DNA from: Chryseobacterium jejuense
Lineage (GTDB): Bacteria; Bacteroidota; Bacteroidia; Flavobacteriales; Weeksellaceae
Assembly: GCF_017877355.1 (NCBI RefSeq)
Contig: NZ_JAGIPR010000001.1
Span: forward strand, 682,001-746,000
Direction: 5' to 3'
Length of the DNA: 64,000 nucleotides
Part shown: positions 36,143-45,659 of the stretch, one piece after another
Layout: the number at the start of each line of letters is the position of its first letter
How positions within the stretch are numbered: position 1 is the stretch's first letter
The notes under the pieces: generated by a model
Seen by the model: only the letters and a program-made list of their open reading frames with translations
What the model was told of the DNA's origin: nothing
Database searches by the model: none
Made by a program: the position numbers and the translations under genes

Positions 36143-37804
36143 ATGAAAAAAAGCATCATTTATTTAGGGTTAGCACTGTTTTCAGCATCAGTGACATTCA
36201 ATTCCTGTATGCAGGATAATGATTCCTCTATTACCGAGCCAACAAGATATACAAGCAATGATATAAAATCTTATGCCGATCTTTTTAAAGTATTCTGGAC
36301 GGTAATGGATCAGCGGTATAATTATTTTTATGAACAGAAAGGAAAAGATGGGATGGATTGGAATGCCGTGTATAAAGAATATTATCCAAAATTTGCCGCT
36401 TTAAAATCCTATAGTGGAATTGGAGTGAGCGATGCAGAACTTCAGGCAGATGCTGAAAAAGCAAGAGAATATTTTACAGAAATCATAAATCCCATTATTG
36501 ACAGACATTTTTACGTTAAAATAAAAGTACCCTTTTCAAATTCAGGAATTAGTAATACGTACACATTTTACGGAGGAATGAACGAAACAAGGGCAAATAT
36601 TTATCCGTTTGATGCAAAATACGGATACATGAAAGACAGGCTTCAGGATGGAGCTGTGTTAGCGAATAATTTTTTGTTGGCGGGTAATCTAAAGTCTAAT
36701 CCGGACATTTACTATTTCAGTTTCAAAAGTTTTGCTTTAGCTACAAATTATAAAATTACTCTTATTGATAAATATTTAAGTCCGGATCCGGGAAATTCGC
36801 TTGTTCTTACGCCTTCGGCTATTGAAAGCAGCACACAACTCAATGCAATTAGTGATATTAACAAGAGAAATGAAGTTAAAAATTTCACTATAAATCTATT
36901 AAACGAATGGAATTCATTTCCGAATTCAAATGAAATGAAATCCTTCAATAGCCAGATCGGAGTGTTTAAAAGTACAGAAGTTTTATCGGATCAGTTTTTA
37001 GATTTGACTCAGCAGTTACTCACTAAGTCTAATAATCTTGTGAAATATAATAGTGCTGCTACTTATTCATCAGTGTTAAATAGTGAAACTCTTCCTTATA
37101 TCCAATGGTTTATCCAGCAGATGGATAATCATGTAAAATATGGATATAACTTGAGCCAGTTCCAAAATGCAGCCAACAAAATACTAACAAATGCCTCTTT
37201 TTATAAAAAGTTTCTGAATCCTTTGCACAAAGGAGATATTAAAAAAGTGATTATTGATTTAAGAGGTAATGGTGGTGGTAATATTGTTGATGCCCGTTTT
37301 TTTACAGACAGGTTTATTACTAAAAGTACTGTTGCATTTTATCAGAGAACAAAAGAAGGGAACGGACAATTTAATTATACTCCATGGGTTCCGGTACAAA
37401 CACAGTCTCATCTATTTGGAATTCCTGGGAATATTCCTGTTGTTGTTTTAACGGATAAAGGAAGTGCAAGTATGTCGGAAATGTCTACATTAATGCTCAA
37501 AAGCCAGGGAACCCATGCTATTTCTATGGGAGATTACAGTGCGGGAGCTACTGCAGGCCTGGGAGGATCAGATGATTTTAACGGAGGCACCCGGGATGCT
37601 ATTGCCGGTGGGATTTTAGAGTTTTATATGCCATTGATGGCCACTAAGAATCTCAATGATGAAGTCATTGAGGGGGTTGGTGTGAAACCGGATATTTATG
37701 TGACGCCTCCTTCGGATGCTGAAGTTGCACAAATGACCAATACTCCTAAAACATTTGCAGACAGGGTAATGGAAGAAGCCATTAAATATCTTTTAACCAA
37801 ATAG
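36143..37804 (+). CDS. S41 family peptidase, lipoprotein (553 aa)
   Basis: It begins MKKSIIYLGLALFSASVTFN and then SC, a lipobox-like Cys at 22, so likely lipid-anchored. The S41 core is visible at 370-460: VIIDLRGNGGGNIVDARFF and VVVLTDKGSASMSEMSTLML, where the Ser in GSASMSE is the expected nucleophile. A long N-terminal helical region lacks an obvious PDZ domain. It probably acts as a periplasmic or surface C-terminal-processing-type protease, co-expressed with the upstream barrel protein. Confidence 0.85.
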   Translation: MKKSIIYLGLALFSASVTFNSCMQDNDSSITEPTRYTSNDIKSYADLFKVFWTVMDQRYNYFYEQKGKDGMDWNAVYKEYYPKFAALKSYSGIGVSDAELQADAEKAREYFTEIINPIIDRHFYVKIKVPFSNSGISNTYTFYGGMNETRANIYPFDAKYGYMKDRLQDGAVLANNFLLAGNLKSNPDIYYFSFKSFALATNYKITLIDKYLSPDPGNSLVLTPSAIESSTQLNAISDINKRNEVKNFTINLLNEWNSFPNSNEMKSFNSQIGVFKSTEVLSDQFLDLTQQLLTKSNNLVKYNSAATYSSVLNSETLPYIQWFIQQMDNHVKYGYNLSQFQNAANKILTNASFYKKFLNPLHKGDIKKVIIDLRGNGGGNIVDARFFTDRFITKSTVAFYQRTKEGNGQFNYTPWVPVQTQSHLFGIPGNIPVVVLTDKGSASMSEMSTLMLKSQGTHAISMGDYSAGATAGLGGSDDFNGGTRDAIAGGILEFYMPLMATKNLNDEVIEGVGVKPDIYVTPPSDAEVAQMTNTPKTFADRVMEEAIKYLLTK

Positions 37805-37813
37805 TATTGCATA

Positions 37814-37843
37814 AAAAAGACCTGGCTTCTGCCAGGTCTTTTT
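37814..37843. terminator. Bidirectional terminator between convergent genes
   Basis: A perfect 13-bp stem AAAAAGACCTGGC (37814-37826) with GCCAGGTCTTTTT (37831-37843) around TTCT. T-runs exist on both strands, serving the S41 and beta-lactamase genes. Confidence 0.92.
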
Positions 37844-37859
37844 ATATCATATTGATTTA

Positions 37860-38579
37860 TTATTTCTTATTCAGCAGTTCTAAAGTGTGTTCAACGTGTC
37901 CACCGCCTTTCCATTCATCATGTCCAGGAATAATTAATGTGGCTTTAGAATACTTGGCTTTCAGTTTGTTCATCGTCTTTGGCCATTCTTCTACATTGGC
38001 TTCTTTAATATATCCCAGATCAGTAGCTGAATTACTTTTTACAAGACATCCACCATCTAATACATTGTATTTTGGGAACCATACCACTACATTATCCGCA
38101 GTATGACCTTCTCCAAGAAAATCTACTACAAACTCTTCTCCTCCAATGCGGTAAGGTTTTCCAGTTTTGATAATTTCAGTGGATATAGCTTTTCCATCTT
38201 TTTTCAAAAACTCATTAGTTTTGGGGGTTGCATACGTTTTAATCCCTTTATTATTGAAAAAGCTAAGGTCTCCTGCACGGTCATCATGAGAGTGTGTTGC
38301 AAATACAGCAACAACAGGTAAGTTGTGACGCTTTTGGATAGTATCCATCAAGCTTTGGTATTGTACTTTTTCCCATGGAACATCAAATAAAACAACCCCT
38401 TTTTTGGTGACAAGATATACTGAATTGGCAGAATATTCTTTACCTCCAAATACTCCAAAAGTTTTATAAATATGTAAATTGTTTTTAATGGGTGGTTCAA
38501 TTACAAAATCTTTTACCTGCGCACTTGCAAAAGGACTCAACAACATTGAAACAATAAAAAACTGGATGCTTTTTTTCAT
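37860..38579 (-). CDS. blaIND: Subclass B1 metallo-beta-lactamase, IND type (239 aa)
   Basis: A signal peptide (MKKSIQFFIVSMLLSPFASA) precedes a mature B1 enzyme. Zinc ligands are all present: His96, His98 and Asp100 in THSHDDR, His159 in GEGHTADN, Cys178 in DGGCLVKS and His220 in IPGHDEW. The sequence corresponds closely to my recollection of IND enzymes, the chromosomal carbapenem-hydrolysing lactamases of Chryseobacterium indologenes; the allele number cannot be set from memory. It hydrolyses beta-lactams in the periplasm. It is monocistronic with no mobile element attached, as expected for an intrinsic gene. Confidence 0.95.
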   Translation of the reverse strand: MKKSIQFFIVSMLLSPFASAQVKDFVIEPPIKNNLHIYKTFGVFGGKEYSANSVYLVTKKGVVLFDVPWEKVQYQSLMDTIQKRHNLPVVAVFATHSHDDRAGDLSFFNNKGIKTYATPKTNEFLKKDGKAISTEIIKTGKPYRIGGEEFVVDFLGEGHTADNVVVWFPKYNVLDGGCLVKSNSATDLGYIKEANVEEWPKTMNKLKAKYSKATLIIPGHDEWKGGGHVEHTLELLNKK

Positions 38580-38891
38580 AATTTTAAAGGTAATAATTAA
38601 AGTTTAGGTATTTGTGAGAAGGGTGAATCTCAACGGTATATTTTGCAAACCTAGTGAAATTAATTTTTGAAGTTTTTGATAGGAAAAAGTTTAACCGTTT
38701 TTTAACAGTTGTGAATGTGAGGGAATGTTGATTGTATAATAAAAATCACTCCGTCAAAAACTCTTTAAGTTTTAAGAGCGCTTAGCTTGAAGTATTTTAA
38801 ATATTATTTATAAAAGCCATGAATACACAAATATCCTTTTATTTGTGGCAAAAAATGCGGCTTCAAAAGTGAACCCGTTTTAGTATTATGA
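38580..38891. other. Intergenic region with a short repeat relic
   Basis: No gene is seen. At 38817-38848 CCATGAATACACAAATA is followed after 5 bp by TTATTTGTGG, an abridged relative of the element at 27233-27414. The rest is AT-rich and includes the promoter region of the beta-lactamase gene. Confidence 0.6.
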
Positions 38892-39545
38892 TTATTTCTT
38901 TACCAGTATTTTTTCCGTAGCTTTTTTACTGAGAATTTCTTTCTTCCCATCAATCTCTATTGTCATCGATTTATCAAAACTTTCAATTTTAATAATATTT
39001 ACTTTGGTATTCAGGAGGAGCTTTCTGTCATTTAAATAAGTTAAGAAAGCGTCATCAGAAAGGGTAACGGAAGCAAAGACAACGGTTTCTCCTTCTTCAC
39101 ATCCGCTTAGCTTCTGAAGATCCTGAGCGATAATGTTTCCATCTTTATCAGGAATAGGTTCTCCGTGAGGATCAAATTTAGGGTAATTCAGAATTTCGTC
39201 CATCTTATCAAAGAAGATTTGGGAATGAACATGTTCTAGCTGTTCAGCAATTTCATGGACATTTTCCCAGCCGAAATTCATTTTTTTTACCAGAAACATT
39301 TCAGTCAATCTGTGTTTACGAACTACCAAGGCAGCTTCTCGTTTTCCGTTTTCGGTAACAATCAGAGGTTTGTAGGTTTCATAAATAACCCATTTCTTTT
39401 CTGCAAATTTTTTCATCATATTGTTAACGCTCGGCATTTTTACATTTAAAAATTTGCTGAGTTCGTTAATCGTCACCTTTCCTTCATTGTCAACTAAATG
39501 AAACAAAGCTTTCAGGTAATTTTCTTCTGTTAGGGTTGTTTTCAA
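38892..39545 (-). CDS. DtxR/MntR-family metal-dependent transcriptional regulator (217 aa)
   Basis: The N-terminal winged HTH (LTEENYLKALFHLVDNEGKV, with recognition segment LNVKMPSVNNMMKKFAEKKW) is followed by the metal-binding dimerisation domain. That domain carries His and Glu/Cys-rich positions (RKHRLTEMFLV, ENVHEIAEQLEHVHS) and KLSGCEEGETVV. A FeoA/SH3-like C-terminal domain ends in ATEKILVKK. It senses Fe or Mn and represses uptake genes. An inverted repeat just before its start (39548-39577) is a likely self-regulatory operator. Confidence 0.9.
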   Translation of the reverse strand: MKTTLTEENYLKALFHLVDNEGKVTINELSKFLNVKMPSVNNMMKKFAEKKWVIYETYKPLIVTENGKREAALVVRKHRLTEMFLVKKMNFGWENVHEIAEQLEHVHSQIFFDKMDEILNYPKFDPHGEPIPDKDGNIIAQDLQKLSGCEEGETVVFASVTLSDDAFLTYLNDRKLLLNTKVNIIKIESFDKSMTIEIDGKKEILSKKATEKILVKK

Positions 39546-39547
39546 AA

Positions 39548-39577
39548 TGTTAGATGATTTTCAATACAAATCTAACA
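39548..39577. promoter_or_regulatory. Inverted repeat upstream of the DtxR-type gene
   Basis: TGTTAGAT (39548-39555) and ATCTAACA (39570-39577) are exact inverted repeats spaced by 14 bp, beginning 3 bp before the start codon of the DtxR-family gene. The position fits autorepression. Confidence 0.5.
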
Positions 39578-39738
39578 AAATAATCTTAAAAGATTGTGGT
39601 AATGGTTGAATATGTTTGTAAGACTTTTAGCTCGTTTGAATGTGTCTTTTGTAACTAAAAGTATATAAAATTTTATTGATTTGAGTTTATGTTATCTCTT
39701 TTTGTGTTGATTTGTATATATTTAAGAAAAAAATAACT

Positions 39739-42700
39739 ATGAAACTAAAACTCACATTCCTTTCCGTTTGTGTCTCTTTTTTTATGAATGCGCAAATATC
39801 GAATACGAATGATTTAAATACTGGGCATCTTCCCGGAACCACTTTTAAATTCAATGTGGAGAATTTTAAAAGAAGTGTAGAAGGTAATAGGAAAAAAACT
39901 GATAAAATTAGTAATCAGCCTGTTATATTAACACTAATAGATGGAAGCCAGCAGGAATTTATTTTATCCGAAAACAATCTTTTAAGTAAACGGCTTGATA
40001 ATATTATCACTTTTGATGGATATTCAAAAGACAAGAAATCTAAAATAAAGTTAACATTAGCTGGAGATAAAATGACAGCTATGATTAAATCAGGCAATGG
40101 TTACTTTATTATTGAACCCTACAAAACAGGTAAGGGAGAGTATAGAATTTATAACTCTTTTGAAATGTTTGGTGAAAAGTTTAATTGTGAGGTTCATAAA
40201 GATGAATTTGAAGAGAGTATTAAAACAGTAGCTAAAAAATTAAATATCCAGAAATCTGTGACAAACTTTCCTTATGGAAATACCATGAGGGTATATAGAT
40301 TGGCAGTGGCTACCACAGGGGAGTTTACTACGGCTTTCGGAAGCCAGGATACAGCATTGGGAGAAGTGGTCACTATGGTCAATCTGATCAACCAGATTTA
40401 TGAATCAGAATTATCTATTTCTTTTCAACTGATTGAAAAAACACTCAATAAAACTCTCATCTTTACAGATGGAGCTACAGATCCTTTTACTGTTGATCTT
40501 TATTTTGCATCTTCTGCAAATTCACAAAGTGGATTTAACACATTGAATGCGAATGGAACACTGGTTCAAGCCGACTATGACATTGGGCATACTTTCAATA
40601 TCATGCCGGGAACGATAGGAGGTTCTAGGGGGCAAGCCGGTCCACAGCCTTGTAATACTCCTATTAAAGCAAGAGCATGGAGCGAATGGGTAATTACCGC
40701 ACCAAAATCAATGACTGCTAACCTGATTGTTCATGAAATGGGACATCAATTTGGAGCGGGGCACACTTTTAATGCTATGGGAGGGTATCCTTCTTACCCT
40801 GAGGCCTGTACAGATGAATGGAGTTTTAATTCCGCAGTAGAACCAGGAGCTGGATCTACAATAATGGGATATGGAACTAATTGTTCTACTCCGGTCAGCC
40901 AAACGAATTCTGGACGAAATAATCTGGATTATTTCCATGCCAGAAGTTTAGATCAGATACTAAATACATTGCAATTCTATTCAACCTGTTATAATTCAGT
41001 TATAATGCCTAATACTCCACCTCTTGCAAGTGCTGGAAATATTGCTATAAACATTCCAAAGAATACTCCTTTTAAATTGAAAGGAATAGGAAGTGATGCT
41101 GAAGACTCAGACTTATCATATACTTGGGATCAGACTGATATAGCAACTACTTATGATAAAGGAGCATTTGGAAGTACAATAAACGGGTTGGCAGGATATC
41201 CTGCAGTTAACAGTACAACAGCGCCATTATTCAGGTCTGAACAAAGTACCAAAACTACAGAGAGATATTTTCCTAAAATGAGATTTGTACTGGATAATCA
41301 GAATATACCTCCAGTAAACGCTGCTGAAGCATTATCTATGGTACCCAGAATCATTAAAATGAGGTTTACAGTGAGAGATAACAGCGTAGTTTCAGGAGGG
41401 GTGGATTCTGATCAGGTTTTAGTAACGGTGACTGATCAAGGGCCTTTAGCAGTTATTTATCCTAACTCTAATATTAGCTTAAACTCAGGGGCTAATGTAA
41501 ATGTAACCTGGAATGTGAATCAGACTGATTCTTTAAAAAATACAGTGAATATTCTACTATCTACTGATGGGGGTATAACTTTTCCTCATTTACTTGCTAG
41601 TGGAATTCCTAATAACGGTTCTGCAGCAGTTGTTTTACCATCAGTTATTTATACAGATCGTGCAAGAATTAAGGTTACTGCTGTTCTTAACGAATTTGCA
41701 GAGTTTTTTGATGTTTCAGATACTAATTTCACTATTAATTCAGAGTGTAGGGCTTTCCCTTCTGTTATAATAGAAAATGCAAAAGAAGTTACTGCTATTC
41801 AGGGAAGTTCAGAGGCTAATCTGAACTTACAGTCGCAGACTCCATCTAATCAGGCTTACAATACAAAATCATTGGATTTTTTTGCGGCTAATATGATCCA
41901 GCTACCTCTTTATATTTATAATCAGGCAATAACGGCTCCTTATGCTGTTCTTGCCAGTACGAATCTACTTCCAGTAAGGTTTAAAGTGACAGAAACAGGA
42001 CCTTATGCATTGAGTTGGGCTGAACCTAAAATTCTTATGCCTACAATATATAAAGGAAATCAGGTTTCAGCTGCTAATTTTATCTCTTCAACAGGTATAC
42101 ATTCTGGTACAGGGACTGGCTTTTCATTCTTGGGACATCTCGCAGTGAACCTTGAAAAAGGTATAGAGTATTATATGACTGTTAAAAATATATATAATGT
42201 TCCCATTGGACAAAGCGCAGAGTTAAGTATTGATGGAGTAGGACAATTCTACAATATCATTGATACCCCAACAGGAATGAATTACACATATGTTGCTATC
42301 AATACTTCCTCGAATTCTATAGTGAAAACAAGTTCTACTGCTAATTTTACAACTCTACCTGCAGGAAATTATACAATTTACGGAATTTCTTTTACAGGAG
42401 TAGAAAGTAACTTAATGAATAAGACTATAGCTGAACTTAATCAGGCAGGAATATGTTATCAATTGAGCCAGAATAGTATTATTTTAAAAATCACTTCAAC
42501 TTTAGCAGCCAATGAGGTAACAAAAAGACAAATTGGGATTGTACCAAATCCGGTAAAAGATATTCTTAGTATTGAAAGTGATGAAAAAATTACTCATTAT
42601 GAGATATATGATGTATCCGGAAAGTTGATAGAAAGCAATGTGATGGCGAATTCTAAGATCAGTTTTTCCAGATTAAAAACAGGCGTTTATATGCTGAGAT

Positions 42701-42750
42701 TACTGAATAATAAAGCCTTAATTAATCAATCAAAAATTATTAAGGAATAA
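39739..42750 (+). CDS. Reprolysin-like zinc metalloprotease with T9SS C-terminal domain (1003 aa)
   Basis: The ATG at 39739 gives MKLKLTFLSVCVSFFMNAQ, a signal peptide; a start nine codons earlier would add a charged leader. A propeptide-like region (to about 180) precedes a metzincin catalytic domain with HEMGHQFGAGH at 332-342 (zinc ligands His332, His336 and His342). Cadherin/Ig-like domains follow, and the last 75 residues (IVPNPVKDILSIE, YDVSGKLIES, GVYMLRLLNN) form a type A T9SS sorting domain. It is secreted by the gliding/type IX system and digests proteins extracellularly. Confidence 0.92.
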   Translation: MKLKLTFLSVCVSFFMNAQISNTNDLNTGHLPGTTFKFNVENFKRSVEGNRKKTDKISNQPVILTLIDGSQQEFILSENNLLSKRLDNIITFDGYSKDKKSKIKLTLAGDKMTAMIKSGNGYFIIEPYKTGKGEYRIYNSFEMFGEKFNCEVHKDEFEESIKTVAKKLNIQKSVTNFPYGNTMRVYRLAVATTGEFTTAFGSQDTALGEVVTMVNLINQIYESELSISFQLIEKTLNKTLIFTDGATDPFTVDLYFASSANSQSGFNTLNANGTLVQADYDIGHTFNIMPGTIGGSRGQAGPQPCNTPIKARAWSEWVITAPKSMTANLIVHEMGHQFGAGHTFNAMGGYPSYPEACTDEWSFNSAVEPGAGSTIMGYGTNCSTPVSQTNSGRNNLDYFHARSLDQILNTLQFYSTCYNSVIMPNTPPLASAGNIAINIPKNTPFKLKGIGSDAEDSDLSYTWDQTDIATTYDKGAFGSTINGLAGYPAVNSTTAPLFRSEQSTKTTERYFPKMRFVLDNQNIPPVNAAEALSMVPRIIKMRFTVRDNSVVSGGVDSDQVLVTVTDQGPLAVIYPNSNISLNSGANVNVTWNVNQTDSLKNTVNILLSTDGGITFPHLLASGIPNNGSAAVVLPSVIYTDRARIKVTAVLNEFAEFFDVSDTNFTINSECRAFPSVIIENAKEVTAIQGSSEANLNLQSQTPSNQAYNTKSLDFFAANMIQLPLYIYNQAITAPYAVLASTNLLPVRFKVTETGPYALSWAEPKILMPTIYKGNQVSAANFISSTGIHSGTGTGFSFLGHLAVNLEKGIEYYMTVKNIYNVPIGQSAELSIDGVGQFYNIIDTPTGMNYTYVAINTSSNSIVKTSSTANFTTLPAGNYTIYGISFTGVESNLMNKTIAELNQAGICYQLSQNSIILKITSTLAANEVTKRQIGIVPNPVKDILSIESDEKITHYEIYDVSGKLIESNVMANSKISFSRLKTGVYMLRLLNNKALINQSKIIKE

Positions 42751-42767
42751 TCAAAATAAGAGTTAAA

Positions 42768-42799
42768 AAAAGAGGTCGTCTAAAAAGATGACCTCTTTT
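42768..42799 (+). terminator. Terminator of the metalloprotease gene
   Basis: AAAAGAGGTCGTC (42768-42780) pairs with GATGACCTCTTTT (42787-42799), one G-T pair, T-rich end. Confidence 0.88.
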
Positions 42800-42876
42800 G
42801 GTTATTATAATTTTTAAATACTAAATTTTAATTGTTTTTGTAAGAGATTTTTGTTTCATTTTTTTACTTTTACACT

Positions 42877-43908
42877 ATGAAATTTTCATTCAAAAACGAC
42901 TATTCTGAGGGATGTCACCCGAATATTTTACAGGCACTTTTACAATATAATTTTGACCAGCAGGCCGGATATGGTGAAGATGAATTCTCTTTGAAGGCAA
43001 AGGAATTAATTAAAACCAAAATTAATAAAGAAGATTCTGATATCTATTTTGTTTCGGGAGGAACACAGGCGAACCTGATTGTGATTTCTTCGATGTTAAA
43101 ACCTTACCAATGTGCTGTTTCAGCCTCTACAGGGCATATCCTGAATAATGAAACCGGAGCTATTGAAGCAACCGGCCATAAAATCTTAAGTATTGAAACG
43201 GAAGATGGAAAGCTAAGACCATCAGACATTATTCCGGTGTTGGAAAATCATAGAAATGTACCCCATCAGGTCATGCCCAAAATGGTTTATATTTCCAATT
43301 CTACAGAGCTGGGAACGATTTATCAAGCCAAAGAATTGGAAGAACTTTCCGAATTCTGCAAGCAAAACCGTCTTTATCTGTTCATGGATGGTGCAAGGCT
43401 TGGGCATGGGCTCACTTCTGAAATCAGCGATCTTAGTTTAGAAAAAGTAGCTGAACTGACGGACATTTTTTATCTCGGTGGAACAAAAAACGGAGCATTA
43501 ATAGGAGAGGCTATTGTTATCAACAATCCTGCTGTCCAGGAAGATTTTGCATTTAATATCAAGCAAAAAGGAGCATTACTGGCAAAAGGAAGATTACTGG
43601 GAATTCAGTTTTTAGAACTGATGAAGAATGACCTGTACTTTGATTTAGCTAAACATGCGAATCAGCAGGCGATGAAGATCAAACATGCTTTGCAGGAAAA
43701 AGGGATCAGTTTTCTTGCAGATACTTATACCAATCAGATTTTTCCAATTCTAAGCAATGAGCTTATTGAGGTTCTATCAGAGAGTTTTGAGTTTTTTGTC
43801 TGGAAAAAAGTGGATGAAGAGTTTTCTGCCATTCGTCTTATCACTTCATGGAGCACCGGCGATGATGCTGTGAACCGATTTATTGGATTGATTGAGAAGG
43901 AACTGTAA
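42877..43908 (+). CDS. Threonine-aldolase-like / beta-eliminating lyase PLP enzyme (343 aa)
   Basis: A fold-type I PLP enzyme of the beta-eliminating lyase group. Marks are NDYSEGCHPNILQAL at the N-terminus (the SEG motif), YFVSGGTQANLIVISS, LYLFMDGARLGHGL (PLP Asp) and YLGGTKNGALIGEA with the catalytic lysine at Lys204. It fits low-specificity threonine aldolase (threonine to glycine plus acetaldehyde). A close homologue, phenylserine aldolase-like, cannot be ruled out. It is followed after 38 bp by a phosphotransferase-like gene. Confidence 0.85.
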   Translation: MKFSFKNDYSEGCHPNILQALLQYNFDQQAGYGEDEFSLKAKELIKTKINKEDSDIYFVSGGTQANLIVISSMLKPYQCAVSASTGHILNNETGAIEATGHKILSIETEDGKLRPSDIIPVLENHRNVPHQVMPKMVYISNSTELGTIYQAKELEELSEFCKQNRLYLFMDGARLGHGLTSEISDLSLEKVAELTDIFYLGGTKNGALIGEAIVINNPAVQEDFAFNIKQKGALLAKGRLLGIQFLELMKNDLYFDLAKHANQQAMKIKHALQEKGISFLADTYTNQIFPILSNELIEVLSESFEFFVWKKVDEEFSAIRLITSWSTGDDAVNRFIGLIEKEL

Positions 43909-43946
43909 TAAATAATCATCCCAAATCTAATCTTTATATCAACCAT

Positions 43947-44951
43947 ATGAAAGCCACTTTTCCGGCAGTGTATTCAACACTGTGCCCCACTGCATTGTCA
44001 TCATTGATTACAGAAAAATACAGATTAGAAAATGTTCAGTGCAGACTTTTGGTTCGGGGAGTAGGTGATACTTACCTTGTTGAATCATCGTCAGCTCGTT
44101 TTATACTTCGGGTGTATCGCTCTTCCCATCGAAGCTTGTTGCAAATAGAGGAGGAAGTAAATCTGTTGTTAGCATTGAAAGAAGCACAGGTATCTGTATC
44201 TTATCCAATCATTGATATTTTTGGTGAGGCTATTTTAAAGATAAATGCTGCAGAAGGAGAAAGGCATGCAGTGCTGTTTTCTTATGCTCCGGGGCAAATG
44301 GTTAGGATGTTGAGTAAAAATCAGCTTTACAGATTAGGAAATGAAATGGCTCGTTTTCATAATGTGTCATCTTCTTTTCAATGGAGTGGTTCTCGATGGA
44401 ATTTTGATCTTGAAACAACTTTGTTTAAACCCATCGAAAAACTACAGCCTGTTTTTAAAGAAAATCAGGAAGATTATCTTTGGCTGCAGCGTAAAGTAGA
44501 GCAGTTAAGAGATAAATTTTCACAAATTGATTCTGCAGGATTCTCAAAAGGGTATTGTCATTTTGATTTTTTGCCCCAAAATTTTCATTTTGAAAATGAT
44601 TCAGTTACATTTTTCGATTTTGATTTTATGGGATATGGCTGGCTGGTGAATGATGTGATGACTTTCTGGCAACATCTTATGATAGATGTATTTACAAAGA
44701 AAATGACTTATGAAGAAGGTCAGGATGCTTACCGTATTTTTTTAGAAGGATATCGGGAATATCGATTGATCAATGAGGAGGAGCTTGAGGCTGTACCTTA
44801 TCTTACTTTTGGATTCTGGCTTTTTTATATGAACTTTCATACAACACATGACCAGTTTTATGCATTTAGTCAACTTCCACATTTAAAGTCATACATTGGG
44901 ATTTTAAAAAATATCGCAGAAAATTATTGGGATAAAGAACATCAATTATAA
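43947..44951 (+). CDS. Aminoglycoside-phosphotransferase-like / choline-kinase-like protein (334 aa)
   Basis: It has the kinase-like fold of the phosphotransferase enzyme family: YLVESSSARFILRVYRSSHR (nucleotide-binding Lys replaced by Arg in LRVYR), catalytic loop GYCHFDFLPQNFHF (H-x-D) and the metal-binding VTFFDFDFMGYGW. It resembles homoserine-kinase type II or YihE-like members more than true antibiotic-modifying enzymes. The substrate is unknown; nothing in the context points to resistance. Confidence 0.78.
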   Translation: MKATFPAVYSTLCPTALSSLITEKYRLENVQCRLLVRGVGDTYLVESSSARFILRVYRSSHRSLLQIEEEVNLLLALKEAQVSVSYPIIDIFGEAILKINAAEGERHAVLFSYAPGQMVRMLSKNQLYRLGNEMARFHNVSSSFQWSGSRWNFDLETTLFKPIEKLQPVFKENQEDYLWLQRKVEQLRDKFSQIDSAGFSKGYCHFDFLPQNFHFENDSVTFFDFDFMGYGWLVNDVMTFWQHLMIDVFTKKMTYEEGQDAYRIFLEGYREYRLINEEELEAVPYLTFGFWLFYMNFHTTHDQFYAFSQLPHLKSYIGILKNIAENYWDKEHQL

Positions 44952-44956
44952 AAATA

Positions 44957-44992
44957 AAAACAGCTGTTCCTCATGTGAAGAACAGCTGTTTT
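44957..44992. terminator. Terminator between convergent genes
   Basis: AAAACAGCTGTTC (44957-44969) and GAACAGCTGTTTT (44980-44992) are a perfect 13-bp stem, with T-runs on both sides. Confidence 0.9.
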
Positions 44993-45013
44993 ATTTTTTT
45001 ATCTAAAGAAGAT

Positions 45014-45514
45014 TTATTTTACGCCTTTAGTAACGATTTTGCAATCTGCAGTACTTAGTTTTTGGCCATCTTTATAGCTGATCTTCTTTTCATCAGCATA
45101 TTTAGATTGTCCATCTTCTTCTTTATGCTCTCCGATACCTTCCGTTAAAGCATTGTCTTTTTGAAGGAAATAAATATCTCTTTTGCTTTTTTTGCCTTCA
45201 GAGGTAAATTCATAGGTCAGCTTTAATGTATCTCCGGATTTGAAACCTGTTACATCACCTTTTGAACTGTCTTTTTCACTGTTTTTGTAAGATAATTTTC
45301 CGGTAATGGTTCCCAGATTATCATCAATAGAGGCGAAAACACTGTCTTTTCCAACCACCCCTACATAGCAGAATGATTTTGGCCCTAGTGTATCTACTAC
45401 AGGTTCTTCTACTGCAATAGTGTCAGTATTGGCTTTCGGAGCAGGCGCTTCAGTTTTTTTATTGCAATTAATCATTACTGCTGAAAGAGCACCCATTAAA
45501 ATTAATTTCTTCAT
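45014..45514 (-). CDS. Lipoprotein of unknown function (166 aa)
   Basis: The N-terminus MKKLILMGALSAVMINCNKK has a lipobox ending at Cys17. A Pro/Ala/Thr-rich linker follows (EAPAPKANTDTI), then a beta-rich domain (FCYVGVVGKDSVFASIDD, GTITGKLSYKN). Small Flavobacteriia lipoproteins like this often have no assigned role. Monocistronic. Confidence 0.75.
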   Translation of the reverse strand: MKKLILMGALSAVMINCNKKTEAPAPKANTDTIAVEEPVVDTLGPKSFCYVGVVGKDSVFASIDDNLGTITGKLSYKNSEKDSSKGDVTGFKSGDTLKLTYEFTSEGKKSKRDIYFLQKDNALTEGIGEHKEEDGQSKYADEKKISYKDGQKLSTADCKIVTKGVK

Positions 45515-45659
45515 ATCCTTAGTTATTTAAAATCAAATTTTGAAGCGCTAAATTAGTGATACTATTTATATATTAATGAATATTTTTCTAAAGTTTAAAA
45601 ATATCATTCACTTGGGCACGGAAAATGATTCATATTATTTTATTTTTAAATTCAATATT

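Noticed and set aside
37807..38106. 99-aa ORF opposite the IND beta-lactamase
   Set aside because: It overlaps the certain beta-lactamase gene antisense and the terminator; a shadow frame.
43947..44951. Aminoglycoside resistance gene
   Set aside because: The kinase motifs match the broad phosphotransferase fold but the sequence lacks the signatures of known antibiotic-modifying enzymes and the context is metabolic.
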